DNA of 64,000 nt from an uncultured Armatimonadota bacterium (GCA_903927025.1 CAIYLG010000033.1:1-64000); one strand, 5' to 3'; positions 1 through 8,755 are shown, counted from the first letter of the stretch. The notes: generated by a model not told the origin, from the sequence alone. Program-made: numbers and translations.

Positions 1-180
1 AGAGACGAGCTTCTCAATATGGAGATCTTCCTCACCGGCAAAGATCTTCAATCTCACCTGGACGACTTCTCGGAGTTCTACAACAACCGTCGTCCTCACT
101 CGGCACTCGGAGGGCTCTCTCCCGCGACCTATAAGGCAAATCTAAAGACTAAAATGGAGGCAGAGGCACTAACACTCTAG
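1..180 (+). CDS. IS3-family transposase, C-terminal end (cut by window edge)
   Basis: The reading frame is open from the first base and ends with TAG at 178-180, giving the last 59 residues of a larger protein. The stretch YNNRRPHSALGGLSPATY is the hallmark C-terminal end of the rve (DDE) integrase core of IS3-type transposases (OrfB), so this is the DNA-strand-transfer subunit of an insertion sequence. The catalytic DDE residues lie upstream, outside the window. A candidate terminal inverted repeat follows a few bases after the stop. Whether the element is intact cannot be judged from here. Confidence 0.85.
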   Translation, partial: RDELLNMEIFLTGKDLQSHLDDFSEFYNNRRPHSALGGLSPATYKANLKTKMEAEALTL

Positions 181-183
181 GAG

Positions 184-206
184 GGTCAGAATTCGGGGAC
201 TAGTCA
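184..206 (+). mobile_element. Putative right inverted repeat of the IS3-type element
   Basis: Four bases after the transposase stop lies GGTCAGAATTCGGGGAC followed by TAGTCA. IS3-family elements commonly end in ...CA and carry GTCAGAATTCGGGGAC-like terminal repeats, so the element probably ends at 206. The matching left end is outside the window, so this is inference from family convention. Confidence 0.55.
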
Positions 207-718
207 ATTCAGTACCTGTCTTGGGAGCGGCTCCTGCGAATTGACCTTGCTAGTTGCTCGTTCATTGTTCATACGCAAAAGTGCCTTGCCAATCAAAGAA
301 GTCCTGAAGTTTGGCAGGTTGTCTACCGGCAGGCTCAAGACGGTGAAGTTATATGAACGTCGGCATCTTGGAGAGGATCGATCTTGGCACAGCGGGTTCG
401 AAGTTGAAATTGACGCCGACAGTCACCGGCGATGGCTTCAAATCTCAAGGATTAGGAAGAAGCTGTATATCGTTGAGAGAATCCCTTCCAGAAACCAGGT
501 CTGTTAATGGATCGACGGTTGGCCGTTCGTGCCACTAAAAGGAATCCGGTAGGTTTTGCCACGTCGTGGGGGCCCGCGTTGCGGCCCTTGGCATTTGGGT
601 TTTCATCTTTGTATCCACGGATAAGCCGCTCGCGCGTCTAGCCCGTGGCTAGTTTGCGTAACCTCTCCGAGGTATTTTCGGAACTCTGACTTGACCTGGT
701 TTCCTGGCTGCGCTCAGC
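207..718. other. Gene-free stretch with no convincing feature
   Basis: Short open frames exist here (for example a TTG-started frame at 241-507), but none has a ribosome binding site, a recognisable domain or a credible amino-acid composition. It separates the IS end from the beta-barrel gene and may be decayed sequence next to an insertion site. Confidence 0.5.
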
Positions 719-1822
719 TCAGTAGAAGAAGCCCTTGTACCAGCCACCAGAGAGGATGACGGTTGGGTTGAAGTAGCTTCGGTCTCCGCCGTTGTCGATA
801 CCGCTTCTAAAGGCGTAGCCGCCTCGGAGTTCGACGTTGAGGGAGATTGCCTGGGCGTACACGTAGCCGATGCCAAGACCCAGCTCGGCGCGGTTTTCAG
901 TGCCGGATTCGGTTTGGCCCGAGACCCAGAACTGGCCGACCACGTAATCCCACAGGTAGCCCTTTTTGTCTTCGTGAAGCTTTTGGCCGCTTCGCAGTCG
1001 GACGTCGAAGAACGTGTCGGCGGCGACGGCGATATAGTACAGCTCGCCGTACAGGTCGCTGAACCACTTGTTGTGAGTCCAGTTGGTGTAGCCGACGAGG
1101 CCGTATCGGAAGTCTGCCTTGCGGTTGTTGTAACCGCCGATGCCCTCACCGTAGGAGACGGCCGCGTACATCTTGTTGCCGGGGAACCAGTGCCGAGCTT
1201 CCAGCCCGACGCTGGTACCGGTAACGGCCTGCGGATAGGGAAGGCCGGTGCCGTTGGTGTTCAGCGTTTCGTTTCGGAAGTAGGCATGAAGGTCGTCTTG
1301 GCCGTATCGAACGCCGTAACGAATAATCTGCGTGGAGAAGGTGCCGAGCAGGCGCTCATAGCCAGCGTCGAAATAGCCCTCACTTACCCAGCGCAGCTTC
1401 AGCTTTTTCGCGGCCGCCTGCGCATCGGTTGGGTCGATCACGGGTGCGGCGGGTTCTGGCATCTCTAGCTCAATGCTCTTCGGGTCCACCATGGGTCCCG
1501 AGATGTGAAGCTCGCGCAGGTCCCGAGCAGCCTCTTCGTCCGTCGGCGCCTTTGGTGTCACTGCGGCCAGTACGACGGGAGGAGCGGTCTCGACAGCCTG
1601 AGGTCGGATGATGGGAGCGACGGGGGCCGCATCCACTTTGGGAGCAACAACAGCGGCGGTCAGAATCGCGGGGGTCTTCGGCGCGACCTTGACGCCGTGG
1701 AACTTCGACATCGCGTTGGCGAACATCGAAGAGGAAAACGAACTGCGCGACATCGATTGCGCGTGACCGAGGGTCACAACGCTAAGGACGGCGGTGGCGA
1801 TGGAGGCGCGGTACGTATTCAC
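719..1822 (-). CDS. Predicted outer-membrane beta-barrel protein
   Basis: A 367-residue protein with a Sec-type signal peptide (residues 1-21, ending near GHAQ). It continues with an Ala/Pro/Val-rich linker (about 45-130) and a C-terminal region (about 140-367) of alternating aromatic and polar residues with many Tyr, Trp and Gly. It ends in an aromatic residue (GFFY), as outer-membrane barrels do. Segments such as RYGVRYGQDDLHAYFR and VSYGEGIGGYNNR look like amphipathic barrel strands. The C-terminal region faintly resembles the barrel of the phage N4 receptor NfrA, but this cannot be settled by eye. It is a single gene with no clear operon partners. The role is unknown; the outer-membrane location is inferred. 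Confidence 0.6.
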   Translation of the reverse strand: MNTYRASIATAVLSVVTLGHAQSMSRSSFSSSMFANAMSKFHGVKVAPKTPAILTAAVVAPKVDAAPVAPIIRPQAVETAPPVVLAAVTPKAPTDEEAARDLRELHISGPMVDPKSIELEMPEPAAPVIDPTDAQAAAKKLKLRWVSEGYFDAGYERLLGTFSTQIIRYGVRYGQDDLHAYFRNETLNTNGTGLPYPQAVTGTSVGLEARHWFPGNKMYAAVSYGEGIGGYNNRKADFRYGLVGYTNWTHNKWFSDLYGELYYIAVAADTFFDVRLRSGQKLHEDKKGYLWDYVVGQFWVSGQTESGTENRAELGLGIGYVYAQAISLNVELRGGYAFRSGIDNGGDRSYFNPTVILSGGWYKGFFY

Positions 1823-1930
1823 GGTTTGATTTCTTCCCTAGACGAATCGCTAATGGATCAATCTATGTTACCAGCGGTTTAAATTGTACGGATTCTCCAA
1901 GTGAGACGGCTTTCCGTGACTTGACGATGC

Positions 1931-3637
1931 CTACTTAGAGTCGTAAAACCGCCAAGTTGGCGAATAACCGGGCGTCACCGGCAGGTTTTCCAGGCTCGCA
2001 CGAAGCAGCTCGATTGGGATCGAGTTCTCATGGAGGATGGCGTCGTGGAACTGCTTGTCCGTCATTTTTCCGCTTGTCACAAGCTCTTTTCGCAGGGAAC
2101 GGATCTGGAGTCCGCCCAACATGTATGCGGCCTGATACAGCGGCTCATAGTTTCCGGCAAAGGATCGCCGGACCTCGGCGCTGGCATTGTCTCGCTCGTG
2201 CCCGACGCGGTCCACCAGGAAGTCGACACACTCCTGCGGAGACATCTTGCCGGTGTGGAACCCGAATGAGAAGATGATGCGCGCGCAGCGGTGCATTCGC
2301 CAAAACAGCATTCCAACCCTATCTTCGGGGCTCTTGGGGAAGTCCATGCTGTACAGCAGCATCTCCCAATACAGCGCCCAGCCTTCGATCCAGAACGGAG
2401 TATCGAAAAGCTGGCGGTAGGGGCGATAGCGCTCCTGCATGAACCCCTGCAGGTGATGCCCAGGGATCAATTCGTGGAACACGGTGGCCCGCGCGAAATG
2501 TCGGTTGTTCCCACGCATGCTCATCAGCTTCTGCTCGTGAGTCATCGTATCCGTGGGGTATGAGACTTGGATCTCCTCGCCGCCGAGGAAGAATGGGTTG
2601 ATCAGCTGACGCTCCGGGGACATCATGCTCATTCGATACGTCTCCACCGCGAGATCGGGGACGGTGACGAGGTCCTTCTCCTTCACAAACCGGATCGCCT
2701 CTTCCGCCAGGTTTCGAATCAGTTCAGGCTGTTTGCCGGGGGCGACGTACTGCTGCTTCACATGCTCCAGCGCCTTCTTCCAGTCATCGCCGTAGCCAAG
2801 TTCGTGGGAGGCCTTCTTCATCTCAGCCTCGCACCAAGCAAACTCACTGTTGGCGATATCCAGGATCTCCTGGGGTGTGTAGGGAATCAGGGAGCGGCGG
2901 AGCTCTTCGTGGAGCGCTTCGGTGCCGATGGGGTCACCGATGATGGTGGTCTTGTCATCGGAGCGGATACCGACAAGGTGGTCCCGTACGGCATCCTGAT
3001 AGGAAGCCAGCGCCTGAGACGCCTCCTTATAAGGTTCGCCGACCCACCAGCTGAACAGTGGGTCGTACCCATCATAAAACTTGAACCATGATTCAAAGGC
3101 GCGCCGCATTCGGTCGAGGGTGCCGACGGCACGATTCGCCACCACGCGATCCACCTTCATGCCAGCCTCGGCCTTCTTTTGCGCGGCAAGGATCTCTTTC
3201 GTCAGCGCGTTCAGCTTTTCAGCGGTGGGCTGAGGATCGACGCTCTCCATCCGCTGCCATGCCTCTTCAAGGTCCGTCAGGGTTTTGGCGAACGGAAGGA
3301 TGGAGGACATCTCCGCTTCTTTTCGCTCGGTGAGGTCCAGCGATTTGAGCTGGCGATTGAGGAAATTCTCAAACAGAACGTAGTCGATCTTTCCCGGCTG
3401 GCTCATCGAGGCGAACGGCATCTTGCCGATGGACGTGAGCCAAGACTTATAGAACTCGCGCATCCGTACATGAGCCGAGTGAGAGAGCGGCACTTCGTAC
3501 TTGCGGCTGAGTCCGCCGAAATCGGCCTGAAACCGCTCGATGGAAAAGCGCAGTTCACTCGCCGAAGGGTCGGCTGCGGGAGCCTGGGAGGTCATTGCTG
3601 CGAACGATACCAGAAGCGAAAGGGGCAAAAGGGACAC
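1931..3637 (-). CDS. DUF885 family metallopeptidase, secreted
   Basis: A 568-residue protein with an N-terminal signal-like stretch (MSLLPLSLLVSFAAMTSQAPA) followed by a long helical domain. The zinc-binding motif HELIPGHH (residues 388-395) and the downstream EGWALYWE, which probably gives the third ligand Glu, are characteristic of the DUF885 family of M32/M3-like gluzincins. Family members are thought to be carboxypeptidases or oligopeptidases; the substrate here is unknown. Length is normal for the family. It lies 16 bases downstream of the Nudix gene's stop on the same strand, so the two may be co-transcribed. Confidence 0.88.
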   Translation of the reverse strand: MSLLPLSLLVSFAAMTSQAPAADPSASELRFSIERFQADFGGLSRKYEVPLSHSAHVRMREFYKSWLTSIGKMPFASMSQPGKIDYVLFENFLNRQLKSLDLTERKEAEMSSILPFAKTLTDLEEAWQRMESVDPQPTAEKLNALTKEILAAQKKAEAGMKVDRVVANRAVGTLDRMRRAFESWFKFYDGYDPLFSWWVGEPYKEASQALASYQDAVRDHLVGIRSDDKTTIIGDPIGTEALHEELRRSLIPYTPQEILDIANSEFAWCEAEMKKASHELGYGDDWKKALEHVKQQYVAPGKQPELIRNLAEEAIRFVKEKDLVTVPDLAVETYRMSMMSPERQLINPFFLGGEEIQVSYPTDTMTHEQKLMSMRGNNRHFARATVFHELIPGHHLQGFMQERYRPYRQLFDTPFWIEGWALYWEMLLYSMDFPKSPEDRVGMLFWRMHRCARIIFSFGFHTGKMSPQECVDFLVDRVGHERDNASAEVRRSFAGNYEPLYQAAYMLGGLQIRSLRKELVTSGKMTDKQFHDAILHENSIPIELLRASLENLPVTPGYSPTWRFYDSK

Positions 3638-3653
3638 GCCCGATTATAGGCGG

Positions 3654-4097
3654 TTAGGAGATAAGGCCCTGCTCTTTCACAATCCGCATCGCCGCTTTGG
3701 AAAGCGAGACCAACGGCAGCTTGCGAGCTTCCTCTGGCGTGAACCACTCGCACAGGTCGGTTGTGCCGTCCTTCTCATAGGACAGGGTTCCGCCTTCGAC
3801 CTGCACCTTGTAGATCAGCCGTACAGCGTGCATGCGATTTCCCGAGAAGTGAAACAGCTCCGAGTTGACGGTGACCAGGCTCTTAATGCTGACCTTCAGT
3901 CCGGTCTCTTCGAAAACCTCGCGAACCACGGCGTGGTCTGGGTGTTCGCCAAACTCAACTTTGCCACCAGGAAGGGTCCACATTCCGACGGAACCCGTGA
4001 GCGCGGTGAGGCGGCAGAGAAGAATCTTGCCTTCGTTGATCACGAGTCCGTAGGCAGCCAGACGCTGAGTTTCTAATTTTGCGGCGGTCTCGGACAC
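3654..4097 (-). CDS. Nudix hydrolase
   Basis: A 147-residue single-domain protein. The Nudix box GKVEFGEHPDHAVVREVFEE followed by TGL (residues 45-67) matches GX5EX7REUXEEXGU exactly, including the Mg2+-binding Glu cluster REVFEE. It follows the substrate-side strand GMWTLPGG typical of MutT/ADP-ribose pyrophosphatase-like enzymes, which cleave nucleoside diphosphates linked to another moiety. The substrate cannot be assigned. It lies just upstream of the DUF885 peptidase gene on the same strand and is divergent from rpsF. Confidence 0.92.
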   Translation of the reverse strand: MSETAAKLETQRLAAYGLVINEGKILLCRLTALTGSVGMWTLPGGKVEFGEHPDHAVVREVFEETGLKVSIKSLVTVNSELFHFSGNRMHAVRLIYKVQVEGGTLSYEKDGTTDLCEWFTPEEARKLPLVSLSKAAMRIVKEQGLIS

Positions 4098-4172
4098 TCT
4101 AGGTTAAGGATACCCACCGAGGGACGACACGCGAATGCGGCGGGGGTTATAGGGTGTTTACTCACGGTGAGG

Positions 4173-4196
4173 TACAATTCACCCTTGCCGAAAGGC
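4173..4196 (+). promoter_or_regulatory. Possible -10 element and leader hairpin before rpsF
   Basis: TACAAT at 4173-4178 is a good -10-like hexamer, but no clear -35 lies at the usual spacing. A GCC-GAAA-GGC tetraloop hairpin follows at 4187-4196 in the presumed leader, about 65 bases before rpsF. S6 leaders in some bacteria bind S6:S18, but I cannot show that motif here. Confidence 0.3.
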
Positions 4197-4259
4197 TCTC
4201 TGCTTCTCTTCGCGCCTCATGCGTGCTCGAGATGCCTAATGCCCATAGGGAGCAAACAT

Positions 4260-4568
4260 ATGTCAAACCGAAAATACGAAGCCTTTTATATTGTTAAACC
4301 AGACCTCACAGATGCAGACGTTCAGAAGATAGCCGATCGATTCAAGGGAATCGTTGAGGATAAGGGCGGCACGGTTGAGAAGGCTGGCAAGTGGGACAAG
4401 CGCAAGCTCGCTTACGAAGTCGCCGGCTACAAAGAGGGCAACTACGTCCTCATGAACTTTGAGGCAGATGCAAAGCTTCCTGCTGAGCTCAACCGATTGA
4501 TGCGCATCAGCGACGACATCGTTCGACACCGAATTTTCAAGGTTGAGGATCGTCCCGCAGCGGAGTAA
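4260..4568 (+). CDS. rpsF: 30S ribosomal protein S6
   Basis: A 102-residue protein starting MSNRKYEAFYIVKPDLTD. It has the ferredoxin-like fold sequence of S6 and the conserved segment WDKRKLAYEVAGYKEGNYVL; it ends in a short acidic tail. The ATG at 4260 is chosen over an in-frame ATG at 4167 because GGGAG (4248-4252) sits seven bases upstream and family members start here. S6 binds S18 on the small-subunit platform. It is followed after nine bases by ssb, the usual rpsF-ssb order. The customary third gene rpsR is absent; a sugar-phosphate isomerase follows instead. Confidence 0.96.
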   Translation: MSNRKYEAFYIVKPDLTDADVQKIADRFKGIVEDKGGTVEKAGKWDKRKLAYEVAGYKEGNYVLMNFEADAKLPAELNRLMRISDDIVRHRIFKVEDRPAAE

Positions 4569-4577
4569 GATAGGCCC

Positions 4578-5000
4578 GTGGTTAACCGCGTTGTACTCAT
4601 TGGCCGCCTGACTCGGGATCCCGAGCTTCGAACGACTAGCACCGGAAAGAGTGTTGTCTCGTTCTCTATTGCCGTTAATAAGAGGATCAAGCCTCAAAAC
4701 GCCAATGAGCCAGACGCAGACTTTTTCCGGATCAAGGCTTGGAACCAGACTGCGGAGTACGTCTCCAACTATCTGACGAAGGGCCGACTTGTAGCTGTGG
4801 ATGGTCGACTCGAGACCAGCAAGTACACGGACAACACTGGCAACAACCGAGAGGTTGTTGAGATTGTCGCCGACAACGTTCACGGATTGGATCGACCTCG
4901 TGACGATGACGGTGGCGGCAGCTCGCGACCCAGTGCCGCAAAGCCCTCCACAACCGTCGCACCCAGTGCGGACGAATATGATCCGTTCGCGGATAACTAA
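4578..5000 (+). CDS. ssb: Single-stranded DNA-binding protein
   Basis: A 140-residue protein with an N-terminal OB fold (NRVVLIGRLTRDPELRTT, FFRIKAWNQTAEYVSNYLTKG, LVAVDGRLET) and a disordered Gly/Ser/Pro linker from about residue 112. It coats single-stranded DNA during replication, repair and recombination. The start is GTG at 4578, nine bases after the rpsF stop, with a purine-rich stretch (GGAGTAAGATAGG) overlapping the rpsF end as the ribosome binding site. The acidic tail ends EYDPFADN, not the usual DDIPF terminus. The Pro-Phe is kept but four residues from the end rather than terminal, which is atypical. Confidence 0.95.
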   Translation: MVNRVVLIGRLTRDPELRTTSTGKSVVSFSIAVNKRIKPQNANEPDADFFRIKAWNQTAEYVSNYLTKGRLVAVDGRLETSKYTDNTGNNREVVEIVADNVHGLDRPRDDDGGGSSRPSAAKPSTTVAPSADEYDPFADN

Positions 5001-5016
5001 GGGGCCCTTCGGCCCC
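5001..5016 (+). other. Small intercistronic hairpin after ssb
   Basis: GGGGCC-CTTC-GGCCCC forms a perfect six-pair stem immediately after the ssb stop. No T-run follows and the next gene starts 12 bases later on the same strand. It may be an attenuating or mRNA-processing hairpin rather than a full terminator. Confidence 0.5.
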
Positions 5017-5027
5017 ACCCCACCAAT

Positions 5028-6086
5028 ATGGCGATAAACCTCGACGATCGTTCTGTCGTGACTGAGCTTGACCCCAAAGGCATGCTCGCTCTTACTGAAG
5101 GCTTTCCCAAGCAGTGCCGAGAGGCCTTGGAAATCGCCAATGCCGTTCCTCTTCCTGCGCCAGACCGGCGACCCGGATTGGTGATCGTCACCGGAATGGG
5201 CGGTTCCGCCGCTGGCGGAGATTTCGTCCGCGCGCTCTTTGATGCCCAAGGCGCCACGCCGATGGTGGTCAATCGCGACTATCACCTGCCCGCCTATGTG
5301 GGCCACGGCGATATCGTGTTCTGCACCAGCTACAGCGGCAACACTGAAGAGACCCTGACTGCCTACGCGGATGCCAAGAAAGCTGGCGCGACCATCATCG
5401 CGGTCACCAGCGGCGGAAAGCTTAAGGAGCAGTGCCTGGCAGATGGCTACACGGTCTACACCGTTCCTGGCGGCCAGCCTCCGCGAACCGCTCTGGGCTA
5501 CATGCTCATCCCCGTCATCGTCGCGTGCGAGAAGCTGAAGCTCATTCACCCGCAGCATCTTGAGAGTGCGATTGACCTCTTGGACGAATGCGCCAAAGAG
5601 TGGACGGTTGAGGCGGTAGACAATCCCACCAAGCAGCTTGCTCGCCAGCTTCATGGCGCGCTGCCGATTATTTACGGGCTGGGTATTTGGCAGGGACTCA
5701 TCGCAAACCGATGGCGAAGCCAGATCAACGAGAATGCCAAGGAACTCACGTTCTTCAACAGCTTCCCAGAACTGAACCACAACGAGATTCTCGGCTGGGT
5801 TGAAGCTTCCAAGCTTGGCGTTGCCCGCTTCGCCGGTGTAATCCTGGAAGATGGCAGCGAAAGCACCAAGATGAAGAAGCGCGCGGAAGTCAGCGAAAAG
5901 CTGATCGGCGACATCTGCCCCTTTACCCACGTGCAGGCCAAGGGCGACACGCTCATCAAGAAGCTGCTGAGTCTAGCCTTCTTCGGCGACTTCGTCTCAA
6001 TCTACCTAGCCCGCCTCAACGAGGTTGATCCAGAGAATATCGACTGGCTGATTCACCTCAAAGACGAACTCGGCAAGATCGCCTAA
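5028..6086 (+). CDS. Bifunctional phosphoglucose/phosphomannose isomerase
   Basis: A 352-residue protein with two SIS (sugar isomerase) domains. The first contains VTGMGGSAAGGDFVRALF (about 53-70) and the phosphate-binding loop TSYSGNTEET. The second includes the catalytic-Glu segment FPELNHNEI, as in archaeal and bacterial bifunctional PGI/PMI enzymes. It interconverts glucose-6-P or mannose-6-P with fructose-6-P in the cytoplasm. Length fits the family (about 300-350). It lies 27 bases downstream of ssb, so it may be partly read from the rpsF promoter, although a hairpin lies between. Confidence 0.9.
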   Translation: MAINLDDRSVVTELDPKGMLALTEGFPKQCREALEIANAVPLPAPDRRPGLVIVTGMGGSAAGGDFVRALFDAQGATPMVVNRDYHLPAYVGHGDIVFCTSYSGNTEETLTAYADAKKAGATIIAVTSGGKLKEQCLADGYTVYTVPGGQPPRTALGYMLIPVIVACEKLKLIHPQHLESAIDLLDECAKEWTVEAVDNPTKQLARQLHGALPIIYGLGIWQGLIANRWRSQINENAKELTFFNSFPELNHNEILGWVEASKLGVARFAGVILEDGSESTKMKKRAEVSEKLIGDICPFTHVQAKGDTLIKKLLSLAFFGDFVSIYLARLNEVDPENIDWLIHLKDELGKIA

Positions 6087-6096
6087 TCTAATCCCA

Positions 6097-6124
6097 CCCT
6101 CCCTTCGCTTTGGCGAAGGGAGGG
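6097..6124 (+). terminator. Strong hairpin after the isomerase gene (repeat-type)
   Basis: CCCTCCCTTCGC-TTTG-GCGAAGGGAGGG is a perfect 12-pair stem starting 10 bases after the stop. There is no T-run. A diverged relative (CCTTCC...GGAAGG with AAGCGAA inside) lies at about 6245-6285, so this is also a dispersed repeat. It sits between convergent genes and could stop transcription from both sides. Confidence 0.6.
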
Positions 6125-6287
6125 GGAGAGAGAGCCGGGCCGTTTAGGTCCGGGTTCATGACAAGGGCCCCCGGATGAGAATTTCCTTATTGCCAATTTA
6201 GGTCCATGCGACCAACGCTGAACGCGTTGGCCCTCCATCCCCGGCCCTTCCTCTCGCCAAGCCAAGCGAAAGGAAGGGAGAGGTGGC

Positions 6288-6698
6288 CTAGATCGTTCCT
6301 TCTGGGAACCAGAGAGCGAGCTCTCGTGCGGCGGCTTCTGGATCGCTGCTGCTGTGGGTGAGGTTGTCCTCAATCGTCAGGGCGAGGTCGCCTCGGACGG
6401 TGCCGGGGGCGGCGTCGACTGGGTTGGTGGCGCCCATCATGGCTCGAATCGCCTTGACGGCGTTGTCGCCCTGAACCGCGATCGCGACGATCGGGCCGCT
6501 GGTCAGATAGTCCACCACGCTGGTGAAGAACGGTCGCTCTTTGTGCTCGGCGTAGTGCTCCTCGACGGTGGTGCGAGGGGCATTGATCAGCTTGAGACCG
6601 GTGACTTTAAGGTTTCGTGCCTCGATCCTTCGAGTGATCTCTCCGATGAGATTGCGCTGGACCCCGCCGGGCTTGATAAGAACAAGTGTAGTTTCCAT
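6288..6698 (-). CDS. ndk: Nucleoside diphosphate kinase
   Basis: A 136-residue protein starting METTLVLIKPGGVQRNLIGE, the conserved NDK N-terminus with the nucleotide-binding KPGGVQR. It also shows GATNPVDAAPGTVRGDLA and the active-site segment NLTHSSSDPEAA, whose His becomes phosphorylated. It transfers gamma-phosphate between nucleoside triphosphates and diphosphates in the cytoplasm. Family consensus around the catalytic His is N-x-x-H-G-S-D; here Gly is Ser. Length is normal. Convergent with the isomerase gene; the gap holds hairpin repeats. Confidence 0.97.
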   Translation of the reverse strand: METTLVLIKPGGVQRNLIGEITRRIEARNLKVTGLKLINAPRTTVEEHYAEHKERPFFTSVVDYLTSGPIVAIAVQGDNAVKAIRAMMGATNPVDAAPGTVRGDLALTIEDNLTHSSSDPEAAARELALWFPEGTI

Positions 6699-6802
6699 AT
6701 TTGAGTAAAGAGTTTACCGGGTGGCCCTACAAAGACTCTTCTTGCACTGTTAAGCGATTGTGCTAGGCAATCGCAACCATTTTCGAGAAGTCGCAGTAAT
6801 CT

Positions 6803-7795
6803 ATGGTCTCCGTGAAGATCGCTACCGTCGAAAACCTCGTTGTCCGCTACGGCAGCTTTACGGCCCTTAATGGCCTCTCCTGCGAAATACTGGAGGGCTG
6901 TACTGGCCTGCTGGGTCCTAACGGAGCCGGCAAAACCACCTTGATCAAAACGATTTTGGGGTTCGTAAAGCCGACCAGCGGCACCGCCAATGTTTTAGGA
7001 ATGGACATCCATGAAACCGGAGCCAAGATCCGCCAACAGGTGGGTTTGATGCCGGAGCAGGATTGCCACATCCCTGGGATGACGGCGGTCCACTTTGTGG
7101 CCTATGCGGGCGAGTTGGCGGGAATGCCGCCTGCTCAAGCGCTTAGGCGCGCCCATGAGGTGCTGGACTACTGCGGCCTTGGAGAAGCACGTTACCGAAA
7201 CGTGGAAACCTTCTCCACCGGTATGAAGCAGCGCATCAAACTTGCCCAGGCCCTGGTACACGGCCCCAAGCTCCTGTTGCTGGACGAACCAACAAACGGA
7301 CTGGACCCGGCAGGTCGAGAGGACATGCTGGAACTGGTCAAGTCGGTTTCGCATGGCAAGGGGCTCAACGTCATCGTAAGCTCCCATCTCCTCCCCGACA
7401 TTGAGCGCATTTGCGATCGCGTCGTGGTCGTGATGAAAGGCCAGCTCCGAGCGCAGGGGGCGATCAAGGACCTCAAGAAGATTGAGGGGCAGCCCATCGA
7501 TATTGAACTGCGAGAGCTGAGCAGCGCTTTCGTTGCCGCGCTCCAATCGAAAGGCGCCAACGTGATGCCGCCCAAGCGGACGACCTATAGAATTCTCATG
7601 CCGGGACGCGTCGAGGAAACCGCCCGAGTTGCCATGGAGGCGGCTCGAGAGACAGGTGCCCAAATTCGCGGCTACGCCGAGGCCGAACGATCTCTGGAAG
7701 ATGCGTTCCTCGATGCGATCGGCGACGTGCCTCCCCCGCCTCCCCAGGCTGTCCCTCCTGCCCAAGTTGTCCCACCCGTCGGAGGTGTTGCGTAA
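6803..7795 (+). CDS. ABC exporter ATP-binding protein (first of two)
   Basis: A 330-residue ATPase. It has Walker A GPNGAGKT (38-45), a Q-loop region, signature FSTGMKQR (137-144), Walker B LLLLDEP (157-163) and the switch His in SSHLLPD (195). It belongs to the CcmA/YhaQ-like ABC-2 export family and presumably energises the permease encoded directly after it (TAA then ATG, no gap). The C-terminal region ends in a Pro/Val-rich tail of about 20 residues (PPPPPQAVPPAQVVPP) that is unusual for an ABC ATPase. First gene of a four-gene operon reaching 10440. The substrate is unknown. Confidence 0.93.
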   Translation: MVSVKIATVENLVVRYGSFTALNGLSCEILEGCTGLLGPNGAGKTTLIKTILGFVKPTSGTANVLGMDIHETGAKIRQQVGLMPEQDCHIPGMTAVHFVAYAGELAGMPPAQALRRAHEVLDYCGLGEARYRNVETFSTGMKQRIKLAQALVHGPKLLLLDEPTNGLDPAGREDMLELVKSVSHGKGLNVIVSSHLLPDIERICDRVVVVMKGQLRAQGAIKDLKKIEGQPIDIELRELSSAFVAALQSKGANVMPPKRTTYRILMPGRVEETARVAMEAARETGAQIRGYAEAERSLEDAFLDAIGDVPPPPPQAVPPAQVVPPVGGVA

Positions 7796-8755
7796 ATGGC
7801 TTCCCCAATTGCTGATCTTTCCTATCGCAACTACGACGGACCTCTGGACCCGCCGATCAACCGCTGGTGGGCCATCGCCAAGATGTCCATGCGCCTTTCG
7901 ATTAAGAAGAAGGGTTTCTGGGTCTGGGCGGTCATGTCCGGCTACTGGTATCTGATCCTGCTCGCGATCTTCTACTTTGCGGATCAGAGCACCCAGCTTG
8001 GAAACGCGGTCGGACGCAAGAACCCGTTCTTCAGCAATATCGTTTGGAAGGACCTGTTCGTCAATGGCTTCTCCGTGAGCCAGCTCTTCTTCCTGATCCT
8101 GGCGCTTTTGATAGGAGCGGGCACGATTGCAAACGACAACCGGGCGAATGCGCTCCTCGTCTATCTCAGCAAGCCGTGTACCAAGCTGGATTACGTCATG
8201 GGCAAATGGCTGGGGATCTTCATTCCGATGACGATCGTGACCGCCGTCCCCACGCTTATCTTCTACCTCTACTGCCTCATGAGCTACCGAACCTACGGAT
8301 TCCTCTCTCAGGACCCATGGCTGATTCTGAAGCTCCTTGGCATGGTGCTCGTTCCTGGAGCGCTCCATTCGAGTCTTGCCCTCGGAGTGAGTTCGATGTT
8401 TCAGCAGGGGCGTCTGGCCGGTGCAACCTACGCGGGCGTTTACTTCTTCGGAGTCTTCTTCACAAAGGCCATGCAGAGCATCGGCGTCATGAGCGCCATG
8501 AACGGGTCGGAAGGGCCCTCCGGAACAGTGAACAGCCTCTATTACTGCTCAATCGACGGTATCCAGATCGCCCTCGCAAAGATCCTTCTGCATACCGACG
8601 GCAGTCAGCTGATTCCCGGGCAACCGGCAACCCCGATGAAATTGGTGATGCCTGCGCCCTCGGGCTGGATTTTCGTCCCTGCTTTCTTTGGCATCTGCGC
8701 GCTGGCCATGTTGCTTGCCTGGAGCCGCATTAAGGCTGTTGAGGTGGTGGGTTGA
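7796..8755 (+). CDS. ABC-2 type permease (first of two)
   Basis: A 319-residue membrane protein. Hydrophobic segments are visible at about 42-60 (FWVWAVMSGYWYLILLAIF), 95-112 (FFLILALLIGAGTIA), 140-165, 180-205, 210-225 and at the C-terminus (PAFFGICALAMLLAW). This gives roughly six helices, as in ABC-2 membrane subunits. It starts immediately after the stop of the ATPase gene and its stop overlaps the next ATPase start (TGATG), indicating tight translational coupling. It forms the translocation pore with the preceding ATPase. Substrate not predictable. Confidence 0.85.
   Translation: MASPIADLSYRNYDGPLDPPINRWWAIAKMSMRLSIKKKGFWVWAVMSGYWYLILLAIFYFADQSTQLGNAVGRKNPFFSNIVWKDLFVNGFSVSQLFFLILALLIGAGTIANDNRANALLVYLSKPCTKLDYVMGKWLGIFIPMTIVTAVPTLIFYLYCLMSYRTYGFLSQDPWLILKLLGMVLVPGALHSSLALGVSSMFQQGRLAGATYAGVYFFGVFFTKAMQSIGVMSAMNGSEGPSGTVNSLYYCSIDGIQIALAKILLHTDGSQLIPGQPATPMKLVMPAPSGWIFVPAFFGICALAMLLAWSRIKAVEVVG

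Noticed and set aside
241-507. An 88-residue frame after the IS end
   Set aside because: TTG start, no ribosome binding site, no recognised sequence; most likely random.
4263-5930. A 555-residue frame antisense to rpsF, ssb and the isomerase gene
   Set aside because: It is the mirror of three well-supported genes, has no recognised domain and no binding site; long antisense frames are expected from codon bias.
6995-8368. A 457-residue antisense frame over the ABC exporter genes
   Set aside because: Low-plausibility composition and full overlap with a conserved ATPase and permease.
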